Source: Bondarzewia mesenterica
Lineage: Eukaryota; Basidiomycota; Agaricomycetes; Russulales; Bondarzewiaceae
Direction: 5' to 3'
Length of the DNA: 22,186 nt
NCBI GenBank assembly: GCA_004802705.1
Contig: SGPL01000536.1
Location: 1-22,186 of the forward strand
Position numbers and translations under genes: made by a program. The notes beneath the pieces are model-generated. The model saw only the letters and a list, made by a program, of their open reading frames with translations, was not told the origin of the DNA and searched no databases. Shown piece after piece: positions 19,112-22,186 of the stretch; the first letter of the stretch is position 1; each line of letters opens with the position of its first letter.

Positions 19112-21991
19112 CTACCGACCCCTCCGCAACACTTGAAGTGCCAGCTCCTCCTCGTCCTCTAGTGTAGAAGGAACAAGCCTCCCTGACGCTGTCGAATTTT
19201 TGTCTCGCTTGTTTCGTTTAGCGGGCGGAGGTGCCAGATGCGGTTCATCGTCGTCTGAATGGGAAGGCAAATCGAATGTCGGCGAAACGTATCCATCCTC
19301 CTGNTCCATCGGCTCAAGCGCCGGACCAGCGCCCTCGTCTTCGTCNACCTGANCGATCGNGTNAGCTTTCGTCNACNATAGCGNNGAAGGGCAGAAGGCA
19401 GGACTTACCNCTCTCTCCCTCTCCTTCCTCTTCCGTTTCTTCTCTTTCTTCTTCTCCTTNGCCTCTTCCTTGTCCCTCACATCGGCCTCCTTCAGNTTTC
19501 CCTTCTCACTCTCAACGAATTTTCGGCCAACNTCCAACACGTCCCCTTCACCCGCCTCGCCGAAAACCTCNTCGACATCCTTCATCTCGTAGATCTCGTG
19601 CCCCTGGCCTTCCTCGTCGAATACCAAGCGCGTCGGNATGCCTTTGAACTTNAGCATCGCACGCTTGCTCTGTCCCATCTTGAGCTTACGCTTCGAAATG
19701 TTGCTCGCCNTTGGCAGCTCTCCTGGAAGTTCGTGATCNGCGCGCTTGAGGGTGATGAAGTCNTCGTCACCGTCATCCTTGGTCGCGGCGTCAAGGGAGT
19801 GGTCGACAAGCTTATTATAGTGCTCGGACAAGATATTTTGGTTCTTGCGCTGAAACATTCGGTCGTACTTCGTGCGGACACCATTGGACTGTTCAAAGGA
19901 CATAATCAGNACCGCCATCGAGAACGAAGATGGAATCGAANATTACTTTGGTNTCCTTTGCTNCTGCCGCTGTCGCAGCCTNGCCCTTCCCCGACTCAGA
20001 AGGTACGTCCTCNTCTTCTTCNTCAGACGACTCGTCTTGGCCNTCNTCGTCCTGNTCTTCCTCGTCTTCATCCTCGCTTTCTTCCGCGCCTNTTCCCTGC
20101 TCCTTCGCAATTTCCGCCTGCANCGCAGCCACAGCTCGCGATGCATTCTTCTTNTCCTTCGCCTTCTCCCTGCTCAGGAACTTGATCTTNGGCGTACCCG
20201 GAAGACCGAGCGACGCTGCAAATTNATCNGCCGGGAGCTCCGCGANTTTNAATATCGNCTTGTCCTTTTGNAGATGGANGGAACGCAGATAGGANACGAA
20301 GGCCTGAAACCGTTGATCAGTCCATGACNTCAGANANACAATCGAAAAATGGCTTACTCTCTGTCCAAGGTATTTAATCTCCGGATCTTGGAAAGCAAGA
20401 CTCTGCAGCTGATTCTCGATACTCTGTGTCTTACTCCCCCGAATTTTGATCTTCCCAACTTCAACACCNTTCTTCTTCAACGCCGCGGTCATGCCCTCCT
20501 CCTCGCTNGGTAGCAGCAGCAAAAGGCCCTTACCATTACTCTCGTACCTTGCAGTCCTGCCCACCCGATGGACATACGTCTCAGCATCTTCTGGTGCATC
20601 CACTTGCACGACCCAGTTTACAGAAGGGAAGTCAAGACCACGGGCAGCGATGTCCGTNGCGAACAACACCGCATGCTGCATCGTCGTAAACCGATTGAAC
20701 GTTTGCAGTCGCGTCATCTGCTTTTGCTTCCCGTACAGATGCAGAAGCGGTACGCCAGGATGCATCCTTTTGAACGTCTCGAAGNCAAACCGGACTTGTT
20801 TTGAGCTGGACATGAACACGAGAGTCTTGTGTTGCAAGTGCGTTTTTATGAAGCTCCAGAGCACATCGAGCTTTTTGTCGAGGGGAGTGACGACGTAGTG
20901 TTGTTCGAGGCCTTTCGGTATAGCGAGATGACCGTCGTTTTCCTCACCCGGTTTGGCGGAAGGATCGGCGTGGGCGCTGATGTACACGGGATCAGTGAGT
21001 GAGAGACGGGCAAGGTCGGACACTGATTGTGTTTGCGTGGCGGAGTACAGGAGCGTTTGCCGAGATCTGGGAAGATGAGAGAGGAGTGCGGTGAGTGTCC
21101 GAGAGAATCCCATGTCCAAAATTCTATCGGCTTCGTCGAGAACTTGGTTGAGGAGGAATTAGGGTTGATTACGATTGTTTATAGATGGTATATACGTACC
21201 GAGAAGCTGCAAATTGTTGCTCTCAAAGCCAACAGTCTGATCCATATGCTGAAGCAGTCGTCCAGGCGTCGCCACTAATATGTTCATGCGAGACAGTCGC
21301 TCTTGCTCGTCTTTAAGATTCTTCCCCCCGATGACAAGTCCGGCGGAGAAGCTGTGGTATCCGCCTATTGACCGCAAAACCTCAAAGATTTGAACCGCCT
21401 AGGTNATACGNGTCAATATATCTGCGCACGTTCAAAGAGAAAGAAGAATACCAATTCACGCGTAGGTGAGATGATTAAAGCCCCCAAGCCATCCTGATGT
21501 CCCCACTTCCTCCTGTACAAAATCTCCAGCACCGGNATTAAAAAAGCGAGAGTTTTCCCACTGCCCGTTCGCGCTGCGCCCAATATATCCTTACCCTTCA
21601 AGGACACAGGAAGACTCTTCGCTTGTATGTCNGTCATATTGACAAAAAAACGNCTTCTTCAACCCTGTATGCATGTTCTGAGAACCAAAAGAAAACCTGC
21701 TCAAGACGGAGTACTGCCACNGACCTTTCTTCGTGAACTCTGAGATCGGCAAATCGGCGAAGGTCGTGATATCGTCATTTGGAACCTACTCTCNTAACTA
21801 TGTGATTNAGAGNGTGAAGAACGCGCCATAAAGATGGAGTACACACGAATTGCTCTGCTGCTCGTTCCAANGCCTCTATTTGCTGTTTCTCAGAGACTTT
21901 CTTGACTTTTGACGACCGGANCACATNTTTTGGNTTGCTTCCCTTTCGGGATTTTTTTCTGGGGTTTGGAAGGGCCGGCTTCAGGGGCCAT
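19112..21991 (-). CDS. DBP4: DEAD-box RNA helicase DBP4 (HCA4/DDX10)
   Basis: Nucleolar ATP-dependent RNA helicase that in yeast releases snoRNAs during early 18S rRNA processing. Predicted exons on the minus strand: 21991-21847, 21785-21725, 21664-21452, 21398-21200, 21142-20358, 20303-19947, 19888-19409 and 19348-19112; 824 aa after discounting two extra bases (yeast 770). Motifs in order: Q motif ([17 protein letters not shown]), motif [24 protein letters not shown] (208-211), SAT (239-241), [21 protein letters not shown] and HRVGRTAR. The C-terminal half has the DBP4-specific KYLGQRAFVSYLRS and [20 protein letters not shown], then acidic and Lys/Glu-rich tracts. Frame jumps occur at two seven-base runs (21952-21958 and 21644-21650), each fixed by dropping one base. 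An alternative start at 22140 stays in the downstream frame without the first jump, but [13 protein letters not shown] at 21991 looks like a true N terminus. Many N bases make some residues unknown. Confidence 0.92.
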
Positions 21992-22059
21992 AGAGGATAC
22001 GGACGACGGGGTGGTATGAGAGGCCCCGTGAAGCTCCTATGTATGTTTCCCGGTCCCAA

Positions 22060-22104
22060 GGCCTCAAATTGGGCCTCAAAAAAGGCTATGTTTCGGGCCT
22101 CAAA
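22060..22104. repeat. Three GGCCTCAAA repeats upstream of DBP4
   Basis: GGCCTCAAA occurs at 22060-22068, 22072-22080 and 22096-22104, i.e. with 12- and 24-bp offsets. They lie 70-115 bp upstream of the predicted DBP4 start at 21991, on the side where its promoter or 5' UTR must be. If translation instead starts at 22140, they would be coding. Confidence 0.55.
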
Positions 22105-22126
22105 AAGGCTAAAGTCGGGAAGGGTA

Positions 22127-22160
22127 GTCACAAATGTCACAATTTGTCACAAATAGTCAC
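22127..22160. repeat. Four phased GTCAC repeats upstream of DBP4
   Basis: GTCAC starts at 22127, 22136, 22146 and 22156, a 9-10 bp rhythm close to one helical turn, with CAAAT or AATTT between copies. A possible array of activator sites for DBP4 or for a gene beyond the right edge. Confidence 0.5.
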
Positions 22161-22186
22161 GATAATCACTATTCCGCAAGTGCTCG

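Noticed and set aside
1..22186. CRISPR arrays, prokaryotic operons, long terminal repeats or transposase genes
   Set aside because: None seen: no regular repeat-spacer pattern, no integrase or reverse-transcriptase motifs, and gene structure is clearly eukaryotic.

Overview
The window looks like nuclear DNA of a basidiomycete fungus, most likely a mushroom-type Agaricomycete. Genes are densely packed on both strands. Nearly every gene is cut by many short introns of about 46-90 nt with GT..AG ends, some exons are only 10-28 nt long, and the protein families are fungal. Splice junctions below were placed by reading conserved protein sequence across GT..AG boundaries; they are predictions. N bases cluster at 15015-15021, 16747-17062 and 19302-21912, and three predicted one-base frameshifts fall in or beside homopolymer runs, so this part of the assembly is of modest quality.

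Layout, left to right. 1-851 (-): 5' part of a PPIL4-type cyclophilin, running off the left edge. 1423-1506 (-): intron-containing tRNA-Arg(ACG). 1671-3118 (+): WD40 protein matching the U5 snRNP 40 kDa subunit. 3371-5582 (-): Arb1-like Argonaute chaperone subunit with a four-tryptophan WG/GW segment. 6032-7480 (+): CHORD-like Cys/His protein with a long charged tail. 8148-8811 (-): broken coding relic. 8902-9577 (+): unrecognised small gene. 9693-12331 (-): 16-exon Atg22-like vacuolar permease with an in-frame TAG. 12486-13025 (-): possible small unknown gene. 13191-18005 (+): 12-exon Zn2Cys6 transcription factor. 18006-19111: gene-free, microsatellite-bearing. 19112-21991 (-): DEAD-box helicase DBP4, with short phased repeats in its upstream DNA.

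The left 5.6 kb groups three RNA-processing genes: a spliceosome-associated cyclophilin, a U5 snRNP subunit and an RNAi cofactor. The fission-yeast relative of the cyclophilin (Rct1) is linked to both splicing and small-RNA production, so this grouping is suggestive but not proof of a functional unit. The remaining genes (vacuolar efflux, transcription factor, ribosome-biogenesis helicase) look like unrelated housekeeping or regulatory genes. The strongest point for a second look is the Argonaute-hook-like WG/GW segment inside the Arb1-like protein; the next is the nonsense codon in the Atg22-like gene, which an alternative acceptor 18 nt downstream could bypass.
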